Positions 16,764 to 24,722 are shown, counted from the first letter of the stretch. The stretch is DNA of 33,014 bases from an uncultured Rhodospirillales bacterium (GCA_903920145.1 CAIXKV010000004.1:1-33014), one strand, 5' to 3'. Made by a program: numbers and translations. The notes: generated by a model from the sequence alone, not told the origin.

Positions 16764-16800
16764 AAAGGCCCGGCTTGGTTAGCAACCAAGCCGGGCCTTT
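16764..16800 (-). terminator. Strong intrinsic terminator of tRNA-Met
   Basis: A perfect 17-bp inverted repeat (AAAGGCCCGGCTTGGTT and its complement) with a 3-nt loop starts 4 bp beyond the tRNA CCA end. The stem ends in TTT on the tRNA strand. The long perfect stem makes it likely to stop transcription in either direction. Confidence 0.85.
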
Positions 16801-16804
16801 CAAA

Positions 16805-16881
16805 TGGTAGCGGAGGAGGGATTTGAACCCCCGACACAAGGATTATGATTCCTCTGCTCTGACCAGCTGAGCTACTCCGCC
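16805..16881 (-). tRNA. tRNA-Met (anticodon CAT), elongator type
   Basis: The 77-nt gene begins GGCGGAGTAGCTCAG and ends CTACCA, with the CCA encoded. The acceptor stem pairs GGCGGAG with CTCCGCT (one G-T pair), the D arm is GCTC...GAGC, the anticodon stem GAGGA/TCCTT closes the loop ATCATAA with anticodon CAT, and the T arm contains GGTTCAAATCC. Overall it matches elongator tRNA-Met of alphaproteobacteria and not the initiator, whose first base pair is mismatched. Confidence 0.95.
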
Positions 16882-16895
16882 GCAGGGCGTGGCGC

Positions 16896-16924
16896 TGTTT
16901 AGAGAAAACTGACCAACCTGTCAA
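16896..16924 (-). promoter_or_regulatory. Putative promoter of tRNA-Met
   Basis: A perfect TTGACA (16924-16919 on the minus strand) and TAAACA (16901-16896) are separated by 17 bp. The -10 box ends 14 bp before the tRNA, a normal distance for a stable-RNA promoter. Confidence 0.65.
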
Positions 16925-17333
16925 GCCCTAAATGACTGGAATTTGCTTGTCCGTGCAGAAGCCTTCTCGGGCAACAGTGTCGGGGGCGATCATTGTGTCG
17001 GGCCATTCGAGGGTCGCGTTTTGCCTCGTCCAGATCAACCGATTAGCGTTTGCAACAATAGTAACGGCGATTATCGTGATCAGTCGATGTAAATCTTGTT
17101 CGTATGGCTTTGAGGAAAGGCTCTATATTTGTGATGGTTGGGCAATTTGGACGCCAACTTTCTATAGTAGAGATATTAACGCCAATTAACAGCCCTGAAA
17201 ATCCAGAATTTCTTAACACATAACCAACCAGTCGTTGCTTTTCGAGCAACCTCAGAGTTCACAGGGAAAGTCCCCAAGCGATCAGGTCTGATGACATAGA
17301 TAGGGAAGGAAATAAAAGAAAGGCCGTAACTGA
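16925..17333. other. AT-richer stretch without a recognisable gene
   Basis: Between the tRNA promoter and repeat copy I the base composition is lower in GC than in the flanking genes. The only open frames (16932-17189 on + and 17043-17249 on -) are short, overlap each other, lack ribosome-binding sites and resemble nothing I know. It may be the decayed remains of acquired DNA. Confidence 0.55.
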
Positions 17334-17498
17334 TACCGGCGAGCCCTGATACTGACACATCGCCGGTCCTCGGGCCGCGATGGCGGCCCCACGTCCTCGT
17401 GGACGCGAAGCCCCCGTGTGTGGACTCTAGGGGGCGCGGATGCGCCCGCCCGGCGTCTGAGGGCAGCCTTGATGAGTCAACATCAAGGCCCGATGGTA
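17334..17498 (+). repeat. Palindromic repeat copy I, complete
   Basis: A 165-bp copy very close to H, including the extra GTGTGTGGACTCTAGGGG block. It is flanked by TGA (17331-17333) and TAA (17499-17501). The third hairpin differs from H (CCACGTCCTCGTGG in place of the CGCGC/GCGCG stem) yet still pairs. Confidence 0.92.
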
Positions 17499-17547
17499 TA
17501 AGATCAACGATTTCTCGGCTTTTTATCCCATTGCCTCTCAAATCCCG

Positions 17548-18669
17548 CTATTCAGCGGTGCTTCCGATGATCCAGCCGCCTCCCAACAGGCGATTGCCCT
17601 GATAAGCAACGCAGGCTTGGCCCGGAGCCACGCCATATTCGGGCTCGGCCAGCAGCACTTCGGCGTGGTCCCCGTCTAAAAAGAGCGTCGCAGCAACCGA
17701 AGGTTGGGCAGAGCGCAACTTGACTGTTACCGCCAGTCCTTCGGATGGAGGCGTTGCAGCCAGCCAGTTGACGTCGTGAATCTGGACCCGTCGGCGGGCC
17801 AGTGCCGTTCGGGGGCCAACCACCACCCGCCGTTCCTGGGCCTCCAAAGCCACCACAAACAGCGGCTCGCGGTCCTGGCCAGGGCGGGCGTTCAGGCCCA
17901 GACCGCGACGCTGACCAACGGTGTAATGGATGATGCCAGGATGACGGCCTAATACCCGCCCTTCCAGATCAACGATCTCCCCCGGTTGTACGGCTTCGGG
18001 TTGCCGGGCTGTGACCAGGGCGGCATAGGAACCTCCCGGAACGAAACAGATGTCCTGACTGTCTGGTTTGGCTGCTACCGGCAGGTCAAAGCGCCGCGCC
18101 AAGGCCCGTGTCTCGTCCTTGGTCATTGCGCCCAGTGGAAAGCGCAGAAATTCTAATTGCGGCTGCGTGGTGGCGAACAGGAAATAGCTTTGGTCGCGCG
18201 CTGCTTCGACGGCTCGATGGAGTTCGGCGCCGCCATCGCCCATCTGGCGTCGAACATAATGGCCGGTGGCCAAGGCGTCGGCGCCCAAATCCCGAGCCGT
18301 GGCGAGCAGGTCTCGGAATTTAACCGTCTGATTGCACCGGATGCAGGGAATCGGAGTTTCGCCCCGCAGATAGCCCGCGACAAAGGCGTCAATCACCGTC
18401 TCAGAGAAACGGCTTTCGAAATCAAGAACATAGTGAGGTATCTGCAAACGCTCGCTGACCCGCCGGGCGTCGTAGAGATCCTGGCCGGCGCAACACGAGC
18501 CCTCCCGGCCCACCGCTTGCCCGTGGTCATAAAGCTGAAGCGTGACGCCGACCACCTCGTAGCCCTGTTCCATCAGCAACGCTGCCGTCACCGATGAATC
18601 GACTCCGCCGGACATGGCCACCACCACCCGAGTCGCCGCTGGCGGTTTATCGAAACCCAACCCGTTCAT
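17548..18669 (-). CDS. mnmA: tRNA-specific 2-thiouridylase MnmA
   Basis: MnmA makes 2-thiouridine at the wobble position of Lys, Glu and Gln tRNAs, using ATP and a relayed persulfide. The 373-residue product has the PP-loop [18 protein letters not shown] near residue 20, the first catalytic Cys in [11 protein letters not shown], the second in [10 protein letters not shown], the tRNA-binding GHYVRR and a C-terminal beta domain with [10 protein letters not shown]. Length is normal. It starts at ATG 18669; no strong ribosome-binding site is seen. The hairpin-rich region upstream separates it from the carbonic-anhydrase-like gene on the same strand. Confidence 0.96.
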   Translation of the reverse strand: MNGLGFDKPPAATRVVVAMSGGVDSSVTAALLMEQGYEVVGVTLQLYDHGQAVGREGSCCAGQDLYDARRVSERLQIPHYVLDFESRFSETVIDAFVAGYLRGETPIPCIRCNQTVKFRDLLATARDLGADALATGHYVRRQMGDGGAELHRAVEAARDQSYFLFATTQPQLEFLRFPLGAMTKDETRALARRFDLPVAAKPDSQDICFVPGGSYAALVTARQPEAVQPGEIVDLEGRVLGRHPGIIHYTVGQRRGLGLNARPGQDREPLFVVALEAQERRVVVGPRTALARRRVQIHDVNWLAATPPSEGLAVTVKLRSAQPSVAATLFLDGDHAEVLLAEPEYGVAPGQACVAYQGNRLLGGGWIIGSTAE

Positions 18670-18704
18670 GTTGCGTTACACCGATAAGCCTTGCGCTTGA
18701 GGCC

Positions 18705-18795
18705 AGGGAGGCTGTGCCTCTCTGCGAGTACAAAAAACAGAGCCTCGCGCTTTTTGCGGGCTCCGCCACCCCCGCAAAGGGCCGGTCGGCCCTTT
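18705..18795. repeat. Cluster of three stem-loops upstream of mnmA (second repeat type)
   Basis: The hairpins are GAGGC/GCCTC, TTTGCGGG/CCCGCAAA and AAAGGGCCG/CGGCCCTTT, packed in about 90 bp. The minus strand of the right part reads AAGGGTTCAAAGGG, a 14-mer also present at 32877-32890. It resembles the intergenic hairpin repeats common in this group, though only one full copy lies in the window. A run of T after GCGAGGCTCTG on the minus strand could give termination before mnmA. Confidence 0.55.
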
Positions 18796-18819
18796 GAACC
18801 CTTAACGGGGATGCCACCG

Positions 18820-19335
18820 CTAACCGCGATAAGTCCGCCCTAACCCGACATAGTGTCGCGCGGATTCGGGGAAGAAGGCAATCTCTTCGGGGGTGAGGTC
18901 GCGCAGGTGACGCGCCGGGTTCCCGGCCCAAAGTTGCCCCCGCCGAACCCGTTTCCCTGGCGTGACCAAAGCTCCGGCGGCGACCATGGCATCGCTTTCG
19001 ACATAGGCGCCGTCCATCACACAGGCTTTCATCCCGATGAAGCAGCGGTCCTCTAGAGTGCAGGCGTGGAGCACCGCCATATGGCCAATGGTGATGTCGT
19101 CGCCGATGAAGGTGCCCTGACCTCGAGACGCGACATGGATGATGGTTCCATCCTGAATGTTGGTGCGTTTGCCGATGCGGATAACATTGACGTCACCGCG
19201 CACCACGCATCCGAACCAAATGCCGCTGTCTTCGCCAATCTCGGTGTCACCAATCACCACCGCAGAGGGCGCGATGAACGCCGTTGCGTGGATCGTCGGA
19301 AGAACGCCCTTGTACGGCAGGATCGTTCCGCTCAT
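18820..19335 (-). CDS. Gamma-carbonic-anhydrase-like protein (YrdA/PaaY type, left-handed beta helix)
   Basis: The 171-residue product is built of hexapeptide repeats (AVVIGDTEIGEDSGIWFGCV) that form a left-handed beta helix. The three metal-ligand histidines expected for gamma carbonic anhydrases are in GTIIHVAS, TIGHMAVLH (two). Members bind zinc or iron; many have low or no measured carbonic anhydrase activity. I chose the ATG at 19335 because AAGGAGG sits 7 bases upstream; a longer frame to 19416 overlaps the end of argC. It starts about 37 bp after argC on the same strand, so the two may be co-transcribed. Confidence 0.92.
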   Translation of the reverse strand: MSGTILPYKGVLPTIHATAFIAPSAVVIGDTEIGEDSGIWFGCVVRGDVNVIRIGKRTNIQDGTIIHVASRGQGTFIGDDITIGHMAVLHACTLEDRCFIGMKACVMDGAYVESDAMVAAGALVTPGKRVRRGQLWAGNPARHLRDLTPEEIAFFPESARHYVGLGRTYRG

Positions 19336-19372
19336 CGCCACTCCTCCTTGCTTGTGGGGCCGCATCTTTTGT

Positions 19373-20425
19373 TTAAGGAAACAGCGCCACCTGTTCCAAC
19401 CCAGTGGTCTCGGCAAGGCCGAGCATGACGTTCATATTCTGAATCGCCTGGCCCGAAGCCCCTTTGACCAGATTATCGATCACCGAAATCACAATGGCCG
19501 AGCGTGCGGGGCGGTCAGCAAACACGCCGATATGGCAATGGTTGGAGCCGCGCACATGGCGGGTGGCGGGCGCAACCCCAGCCGGAACCACCTTAACGAA
19601 CGGCTCATTCTGGTATTTTTGTGCCAATGCTGCCCGCAAGTCGTCGGCGGTGACGCCATCGGCTAACCGAACATAGGTTGTAACCAATTCCCCCCGGTTC
19701 ATCGGGATCAGGTGCGGCGTGAAGGATAGAGACACGGGCCGCCCGGCGGCGAGCCGCAATTCCTGCTCCATTTCGGGCATGTGGCGATGGTGGCCAACGC
19801 CGTAAGCGTTGATGCCTTCGCTGATTTCGGAGAACAGATTGGCTTGCTTGGCGTCCCGGCCTGCGCCCGAAACCCCCGACTTGGCATCGATGATCAGGCC
19901 ACCCGGCTCGATCAGATTGTCAAGAAGCAAGGGAATCAATGGCAGCATCGCCGCCGTGGGATAACAGCCAGGGTTAGCCACCAACCGGGCTTTGCGTACT
20001 CCCAGGCGGTTGAGTTCGGTCAGGCCATAGACCGCTTCCCGCTGCAAGTCCGGGGCGTGATGTTCGTGACCGTACCATTCGGCGTAAACGGCCGGATCAT
20101 GCAGCCGGAAATCCGCCGACAGGTCCACCACCTTGAGGCTGTGGGGCAGTCGGGCGATCACGTTCTGGGTGGTGCCGTGGGGTAAGGCGCAGAACACGAA
20201 GTCGAGCTGCGACCAGTCCACCTCTTCGATTTTGACCGGAGTCGGCAGGCCGAACGGCGCTAAATGCGGAAAAATCTCGGCCATCGGCTTGCCCGCTTGG
20301 CGTTCGGCGGTCAGCACCCGAAGCTCGGCAGCAGGATGGCGCAACAACAGCCGCAGCAATTCGGCGCCGGTATAACCACTGGCGCCAAGGACGCCGATGC
20401 GGATGGAAGGAGTGGCGGTGGGCAT
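19373..20425 (-). CDS. argC: N-acetyl-gamma-glutamyl-phosphate reductase
   Basis: ArgC carries out the third step of arginine synthesis, the NADPH-dependent reduction of N-acetylglutamyl phosphate. The 350-residue product starts MPTATPSIRIGVLGASGYTG (nucleotide-binding fold) and has the catalytic Cys in VANPGCYPTAAML. Further family motifs are ALPHGTTQ, DLSADFRL and HLIPMNRGE. I chose the ATG at 20425; the frame upstream reaches 20593, into the rpsI 3' end, and has no similarity to the family. It lies 92 bp after rpsI, with an intrinsic terminator in the gap, and rplM-rpsI-argC is a frequent order in the class. Confidence 0.96.
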   Translation of the reverse strand: MPTATPSIRIGVLGASGYTGAELLRLLLRHPAAELRVLTAERQAGKPMAEIFPHLAPFGLPTPVKIEEVDWSQLDFVFCALPHGTTQNVIARLPHSLKVVDLSADFRLHDPAVYAEWYGHEHHAPDLQREAVYGLTELNRLGVRKARLVANPGCYPTAAMLPLIPLLLDNLIEPGGLIIDAKSGVSGAGRDAKQANLFSEISEGINAYGVGHHRHMPEMEQELRLAAGRPVSLSFTPHLIPMNRGELVTTYVRLADGVTADDLRAALAQKYQNEPFVKVVPAGVAPATRHVRGSNHCHIGVFADRPARSAIVISVIDNLVKGASGQAIQNMNVMLGLAETTGLEQVALFP

Positions 20426-20457
20426 GGCAGAGCCTGAGCAGTCCGAGAGTGAAAACG

Positions 20458-20490
20458 AAAAAAGGCGGCCGGTCGATCTGACCGGCCGCC
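20458..20490 (-). terminator. Intrinsic terminator after rpsI
   Basis: An 11-bp perfect GC-rich stem (GGCGGCCGGTC and its complement, 20464-20474 and 20480-20490) with a 5-nt loop is followed on the minus strand by TTTTTTCG. It lies 27 bp after the rpsI stop and only about 33-38 bp before the argC start, so argC would need read-through or a promoter inside the terminator region. Confidence 0.9.
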
Positions 20491-20516
20491 ATTTCCCCAT
20501 CGAGACGTGGCGTCGA

Positions 20517-21023
20517 TCAGCGCTTCGAGAACTGGAAGCTGCGACGGGCTTTGGCCCGACCATACTTCTTGCGCTCGACCACGCGGCTATCACGGGTCAG
20601 GAAGCCCGCCGCCTTGAGCGGACCCCGCAACACCGGCTCGAAATAGGTCAACGCCTTGGAAATGCCATGACGTACCGCGCCAGCCTGACCGGACAGACCA
20701 CCGCCAACAACCGTCGCAACCACGTCATACTGGTCGACGCGGGCAACGATGCCGAAAGGCTGGCTGACGATCATCCGCAACACAGGGCGGGCGAAATAAA
20801 CGGTGCTGTCACGACCATTGACGGTCACGCGCCCAGAGCCGGGTTTGATCCAGACCCGAGCCACTGCGTTTTTGCGTTTGCCAGTGGCATAGGCCCGGCC
20901 CTGAGCGTCAATCTTGGGCTCGGGCAGATCGGTGCTCTCCGACGGAACGGCATCGACGGCAGTTGCCGAAGAACCGGGGAGATCCTTAAGGCTGGCGAAA
21001 GTTTGGGGGGTCGCGCTCGACAT
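20517..21023 (-). CDS. rpsI: Ribosomal protein S9 (uS9)
   Basis: A small-subunit ribosomal protein whose C-terminal tail reaches the P-site tRNA. The 168-residue product has the typical core ([37 protein letters not shown]) and the conserved end [16 protein letters not shown] with the terminal KR. The roughly 40-residue acidic N-terminal extension is normal for alphaproteobacteria. It starts 5 bp after rplM ends, as in the usual rplM-rpsI operon. Confidence 0.98.
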   Translation of the reverse strand: MSSATPQTFASLKDLPGSSATAVDAVPSESTDLPEPKIDAQGRAYATGKRKNAVARVWIKPGSGRVTVNGRDSTVYFARPVLRMIVSQPFGIVARVDQYDVVATVVGGGLSGQAGAVRHGISKALTYFEPVLRGPLKAAGFLTRDSRVVERKKYGRAKARRSFQFSKR

Positions 21024-21028
21024 GGGCT

Positions 21029-21493
21029 TTAAGCGCTCCTCTTGTTCTTGGGGTTGCGCGACGCGATGTCGAGCACTTCGGGTTGTTGAGCGTCGTGGGG
21101 ATGGGCCGGGCCGGCGTAAACGCGCAAATTGCCCATCTGACGGCGACCAAGCGGGCCGCGCGGAACCATCCGTTCCACGGCCTTTTCAAGCACGCGCTCG
21201 GGATACCGACCGTCGAGAATCTGGCCCTTAGAACGGCCCTTGATGCCGCCGGGATAGCCGGTGTGCCAATAGAACACATCGTCCTTGCGCTTGTTGCCGG
21301 TCAGGCGAACTTTAGCGGCATTGATCACGACGATGTTATCACCGCAATCCATATGCGGCGTATAGGTCGGCTTGTGCTTGCCCCGTAGGATGGTGGCCAG
21401 AACACTGGCCAATCGTCCCAGGACCACACCATCGGCATCGACGACAAACCACTTCTTGTCGATGTCCGCTGGCTTAAGGTTATAGGTTTTCAT
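21029..21493 (-). CDS. rplM: Ribosomal protein L13 (uL13)
   Basis: A large-subunit assembly protein. The 154-residue product begins [20 protein letters not shown] and contains [34 protein letters not shown] and [20 protein letters not shown], all typical. I chose the ATG at 21493; the longer frame to 21577 encodes leader sequence (tandem GGATTCTCC repeats). It is first of the rplM-rpsI pair and is preceded by a good promoter at 21613-21641. Confidence 0.98.
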   Translation of the reverse strand: MKTYNLKPADIDKKWFVVDADGVVLGRLASVLATILRGKHKPTYTPHMDCGDNIVVINAAKVRLTGNKRKDDVFYWHTGYPGGIKGRSKGQILDGRYPERVLEKAVERMVPRGPLGRRQMGNLRVYAGPAHPHDAQQPEVLDIASRNPKNKRSA

Positions 21494-21612
21494 GGACTCT
21501 CTCGACGGATTCTCCCGACGGATTCTCCCGACGACGATCGTCAAGGAACCACGCGGCGGCAATTCGACGGCACCCACACAGGCGGCGGAAGACGCCGGAG
21601 GGACCCGGCGGC

Positions 21613-21641
21613 GTTGTAGGCTGGGGCATGCATCCTGTCAA
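21613..21641 (-). promoter_or_regulatory. Putative sigma-70 promoter of rplM-rpsI
   Basis: On the minus strand a perfect TTGACA (21641-21636) and TACAAC (21618-21613) are 17 bp apart. The predicted leader is about 110 nt. It holds a CGCCGG/CCGGCG stem near the start and a 13-bp tandem duplication (CGACGGATTCTCC at 21503-21515 and 21516-21528) close to the start codon. Autoregulation of this operon through the leader is plausible but not shown. Confidence 0.75.
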
Positions 21642-21727
21642 CCGAAAAGACGCAAGACCGGCAAGGTGTTGTCATGCGGTATCCAGATACCACACGAGCG
21701 CACTGCCGACCAACCCTTTGCTAAAAC

Positions 21728-22234
21728 TTAACTTTTTACGGCAGACTCGGAGCCTGTCGAGAGCATATGGCTGGGCGGGATGGCCACCGGGGCGTGGGGA
21801 GGAATCGAGTAGGTTCCGGTGACATGAGCAACCGGCTCCTCCTCTCCTTCGGACCACAGGGTGATTTCGCCATAGGCCAACCGCTTGCCGAGTTTGAGGA
21901 TCCGGGCTTCGGCCTCGATGGCCCGAAGCGTCGGGCGCCGCAAAAAGTTAATTGTCATGCTGGTGGTCACCGCCAGTTCGACCTGTCCGATCAGGCTGAG
22001 AACGGCTCCCCACAGCGCCACATCGGCCAGGGCAAACAGAACCGGCCCGGTCACGGTTCCGCCGGGGCGGACAAAGTCGGCGCGGTAGGGGAGGCGCAAA
22101 CGGATGAGGCCTGGTTCCAAGGCCTCGACCGTCACCCCCATATCGCCGACCAACGGCACGCCTTCGCGAATCACGCGCTCCAGGGCGTCCTTGGTCAGAG
22201 TGTCTTTGGGCGGTGTGGGTGACGGTGTTGGCAT
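21728..22234 (-). CDS. PaaI-type hotdog-fold acyl-CoA thioesterase
   Basis: The 168-residue product has the hotdog thioesterase pattern: FVRPGGTVTGPVLFALADVALWGAV covers the central helix with its conserved Asp, followed by AVTTSMTINFLRRPT and AEARILKLGKRLAYGEITLW. The family hydrolyses acyl-CoA thioesters; the substrate is not predictable. It starts with ATG at 22234, with GGGA about 10 bases upstream. It lies upstream of rplM in the same orientation, an arrangement I recall from Rhodospirillales, but rplM has its own promoter. Confidence 0.88.
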   Translation of the reverse strand: MPTPSPTPPKDTLTKDALERVIREGVPLVGDMGVTVEALEPGLIRLRLPYRADFVRPGGTVTGPVLFALADVALWGAVLSLIGQVELAVTTSMTINFLRRPTLRAIEAEARILKLGKRLAYGEITLWSEGEEEPVAHVTGTYSIPPHAPVAIPPSHMLSTGSESAVKS

Positions 22235-22263
22235 GATCGAGTCGTCCCTTTCCGGCGGTTCTC

Positions 22264-22331
22264 TATCGTCGAGCCTTGACGTTAAGGCCTTGAGTCTTGG
22301 GCGCTGGGTGGGCGCTCCTGCGCCCCGTCGT
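22264..22331 (-). repeat. Degenerate partial palindromic repeat copy J
   Basis: ATCGTCGAGCCTTGACG...AAGGCCTTGAG followed by GGGCGCTGGGTGGGCGCT and CTGCGCCCC parallels the right end and core of the family in reverse. It is short, diverged and lacks the left half. It lies between the divergent thioesterase and lytic transglycosylase genes. Confidence 0.45.
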
Positions 22332-22473
22332 AAAAAATTTCCGACCGTGGCTTTTTTTGTCTGTACGGTAAGGAAGCAGTAATGTTATTGCTAAAGTGAA
22401 ATCTGAAGATAATCGCGCAACTGATTTGTTTGGTGAGTGTATCGCTCAAGTTGCCGAGGGGGAGACGAGACCG

Positions 22474-23700
22474 ATGATGCGACGTGTTCGGCCAACAGCC
22501 CGTTGCCAACGACATCTCATTGTTACGCTATCGATCTTGTGCTCGCCCTGGATGCTGGAGGGCTGTGCTGAAGTCCCCGCACCCGCGCCGCAAATCACGG
22601 CGGCTCCAGCTCCGGCTCCCGCCGGAACTATAGACAGTTATATCCACGAAGCCTCGCAAAAATTCAATGTTCCTGAACGTTGGATCCGCGCCGTGATGCA
22701 GCAGGAAAGCGGGGGGCGGCCTCTTTTCCATGGCCAGCCGATTGTCAGCCCGAAGGGCGCCATGGGATTGATGCAGGTGATGCCGTCCACCTGGGCCGAT
22801 CTGAGCGCGGCTTACGGGCTTGGCAAGGATCCCTTTGATCTGCATGACAATATCATGGCGGGGACCGCCTATATCCGCGAGATGTATGACCAATACGGCA
22901 ACCCCGGTTTTCTGGCCGCTTACAACGCCGGGCCCGGACGGTACGAAGTCACGCTCAAGACTCACCGCCCGCTGCCGGACGAAACCAAGCATTACATGGC
23001 GGTGATTTCGCCCCAGATTGCGGGCATCGATCCGGTGGGAGCGTCTCCGACCCCGCGCATGACGGTGGTGGCATCGCTGCGAGTCGGCGATGGACCGGCT
23101 CATTCGGCTGTTGATGGCGATCCCGATGCCAAACCAGCGGCGATGGTCCTTGCGGCTCTATCGACTCCGACTCCGGTTCCTCCGAGCGTACCCAAGGGGC
23201 CAGATATTAAGGAGTCGAACGGAGACGCCGAGTCGTCGGCTTCTGCGCTGCCCGTAGCCAAGCCGGCACCCGTTCCTGTTCCTGCCCTGGCTCCCGTGGC
23301 AACGGCGGTTTCGTTGTCGGGCTCGACTCCGACAGGCCCGTCCGCCAAACCAGCCCCGCTGCTACAGCTTGCCAGCGCCGAAGTCGGAGACGGTCATCCG
23401 GCCTCCGTCGCCAATCGTCCGTCGGCTCCGGCCCCGACCTCCCATGGCGATCACCACGGCGACGCTCATAGTGATGCCCATGGCGACAACGCCCATGCTG
23501 CCCATAGTGAGGGAACCCATAGTGGCGACGCTCATAGCGATGCCCATGGTGGTAATGCCCATGCCGGCAGCACGGCTCATAGCGGCGACCGGGACGATAC
23601 CGTCATCAGCGACCATCACCTACCCAATGGATTGGTTTATGCCGACCACCGGGCCAATCTGCCTCCGGGATGGTATGTTCCGGTGGCGTATACGCACTGA
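22474..23700 (+). CDS. Lipoprotein lytic transglycosylase (SLT family 1) with a His-rich C-terminal repeat tail
   Basis: SLT enzymes cleave peptidoglycan to 1,6-anhydro products. The 408-residue product has a signal peptide with lipobox LEGC, a Pro/Ala linker, and an SLT domain at about residues 60-190. The catalytic Glu is in QQESGGRPL; GAMGLMQVMPSTW and AAYNAGPGRY are also conserved. After the domain lies about 120 residues of Pro/Ala/Ser linker, then a tail rich in His, Asp, Gly and Ala (GDAHSDAHGDNAHAAHS), tandemly duplicated with a 66-nt unit, and finally LPPGWYVPVAYTH. The ATG at 22474 follows GGGGGAGACG; a frame to 22396 puts 26 residues before the signal peptide and is unlikely. Confidence 0.92.
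   Translation: MMRRVRPTARCQRHLIVTLSILCSPWMLEGCAEVPAPAPQITAAPAPAPAGTIDSYIHEASQKFNVPERWIRAVMQQESGGRPLFHGQPIVSPKGAMGLMQVMPSTWADLSAAYGLGKDPFDLHDNIMAGTAYIREMYDQYGNPGFLAAYNAGPGRYEVTLKTHRPLPDETKHYMAVISPQIAGIDPVGASPTPRMTVVASLRVGDGPAHSAVDGDPDAKPAAMVLAALSTPTPVPPSVPKGPDIKESNGDAESSASALPVAKPAPVPVPALAPVATAVSLSGSTPTGPSAKPAPLLQLASAEVGDGHPASVANRPSAPAPTSHGDHHGDAHSDAHGDNAHAAHSEGTHSGDAHSDAHGGNAHAGSTAHSGDRDDTVISDHHLPNGLVYADHRANLPPGWYVPVAYTH
23458..23589 (+). repeat. 66-nt tandem repeat encoding a His-rich tail
   Basis: GGCGACGCTCATAG occurs at 23458 and again at 23524, and similarity extends through GATGCCCATGG and GCCCATGC. The frame is kept (22 codons per unit). A shorter CATAG/CCATGG motif recurs throughout. 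Confidence 0.85.
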
Positions 23701-23817
23701 TTGGGTGAGGTGGCGCTGGACAATCGGTTGACGGTCATGGACGCCGCCGGTCAGGGGCGCTAGTCTGGTCGGCCCGATTGCGGGTGAACCAACAGCAACG
23801 ACCGGATGATTGTCCTT

Positions 23818-24546
23818 ATGACCACGACCCAACGCCCTTCGGGCCGGGCCTTCGATGCCTTGCGTACCGTCAGCCTTGAGCCCGGCTTTGCCAAATACGC
23901 CGAAGGCTCGTGTCTGGTCCGCTTTGGCGATACCCACGTCCTTTGCACCGCCAGCGTCGACGAGCGGGTGCCTCCCTTCATGCGGAACAGCGGGTTAGGT
24001 TGGGTGACGGCAGAATACGGGATGCTGCCGCGATCGACTGCGACTCGCACGGATCGGGAGGCTGCGCGGGGGCGTCAGTCCGGGCGAACCCAGGAAATTC
24101 AACGCCTGATTGGTCGTGCTCTCCGGGCCATAACGGATCGCAAGGCGCTGGGGGAAATCCAGATTAAGATCGACTGCGATGTGCTCCAAGCCGATGGTGG
24201 AACGCGAACCGCTGCAATTACCGGCAGCTATGTTGCCCTGCATTTAGCCTTCCAACATCTGATCCGGGTTAAAGCGATCAAGACTCTGCCGCTGATCGAC
24301 TCGGTGGCGGCGGTGTCGTGTGGCCTGTATCAGGGAACTCCGGTGCTGGATCTGGATTATGCCGAGGACAGCAACGCCCAGGCTGACGCCAACTTCGTCC
24401 TGACCGGCAGCGGTGGCATTGTCGAGATTCAAGGCACAGCCGAAGAGCGCCCCTTTAGCGAGCCCCAATTCCTGGAGCTGCTGCGGTTGGCCCGTCAGGG
24501 AATTGCAGAGCTGACCGCGTTACAAAAGGCGGCGGTGGGCGGCTGA
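23818..24546 (+). CDS. rph: Ribonuclease PH
   Basis: RNase PH trims the 3' ends of tRNA precursors by phosphorolysis. The product (242 aa from this start) shows [37 protein letters not shown], the [14 protein letters not shown] arginine stretch, [18 protein letters not shown] and VDLD-type [21 protein letters not shown]. Length is normal. I prefer ATG 23818; ATG 23806 is 12 bases upstream and neither has a clear ribosome-binding site. The TGA stop (24544-24546) is the base triplet on which repeat K begins. Confidence 0.95.
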   Translation: MTTTQRPSGRAFDALRTVSLEPGFAKYAEGSCLVRFGDTHVLCTASVDERVPPFMRNSGLGWVTAEYGMLPRSTATRTDREAARGRQSGRTQEIQRLIGRALRAITDRKALGEIQIKIDCDVLQADGGTRTAAITGSYVALHLAFQHLIRVKAIKTLPLIDSVAAVSCGLYQGTPVLDLDYAEDSNAQADANFVLTGSGGIVEIQGTAEERPFSEPQFLELLRLARQGIAELTALQKAAVGG

Positions 24547-24722
24547 TACCATCGGGCCTTGATGGTGACTCATCAAGGCTGCCCTCAGACGCCGGGCGGG
24601 CGCATCCACGCCCTTGGCTTCGCGCGCATGGGCGCGCGGGGCCGCCGTCGCGGCCCGAGGGCCGGCGCTGTGTCAGTGTTAGGGCTTGCCCAGACGCCGG
24701 GCGGGCGCGTCCGCGCCCTCTC
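24547..24722 (-). repeat. Palindromic repeat copy K with a partial internal duplication
   Basis: It starts TACCATCGGGCC directly after the rph stop codon and runs to GGGCTTGCC, where the usual GGTA end should be. Instead a second copy of the core (CAGACGCCGGGCGGGCGC, then GCGCCC) follows at about 24691-24720. It fills the whole gap between the convergent rph and kdpE genes and may work as a bidirectional 3' structure. Confidence 0.9.

Larger units (their letters stand above)
16093..16804. other. Gene-free stretch between the SulP gene and tRNA-Met
   Basis: It holds a terminator-like hairpin, repeat copies G and H, and the strong tRNA terminator. An open frame across 16297-16731 is made almost wholly of repeat sequence and I do not consider it a gene. 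Confidence 0.75.

Noticed and set aside
13995-16881. tRNA-integrated genomic island with att sites
   Set aside because: The SulP gene looks foreign and the tRNA 3' end faces it, but I see no integrase and no second copy of the tRNA 3' end near 14 kb.
17399-17602. 67-codon open frame on the + strand
   Set aside because: It starts within repeat copy I and runs into the mnmA 3' end; it is the same repeat-encoded peptide.
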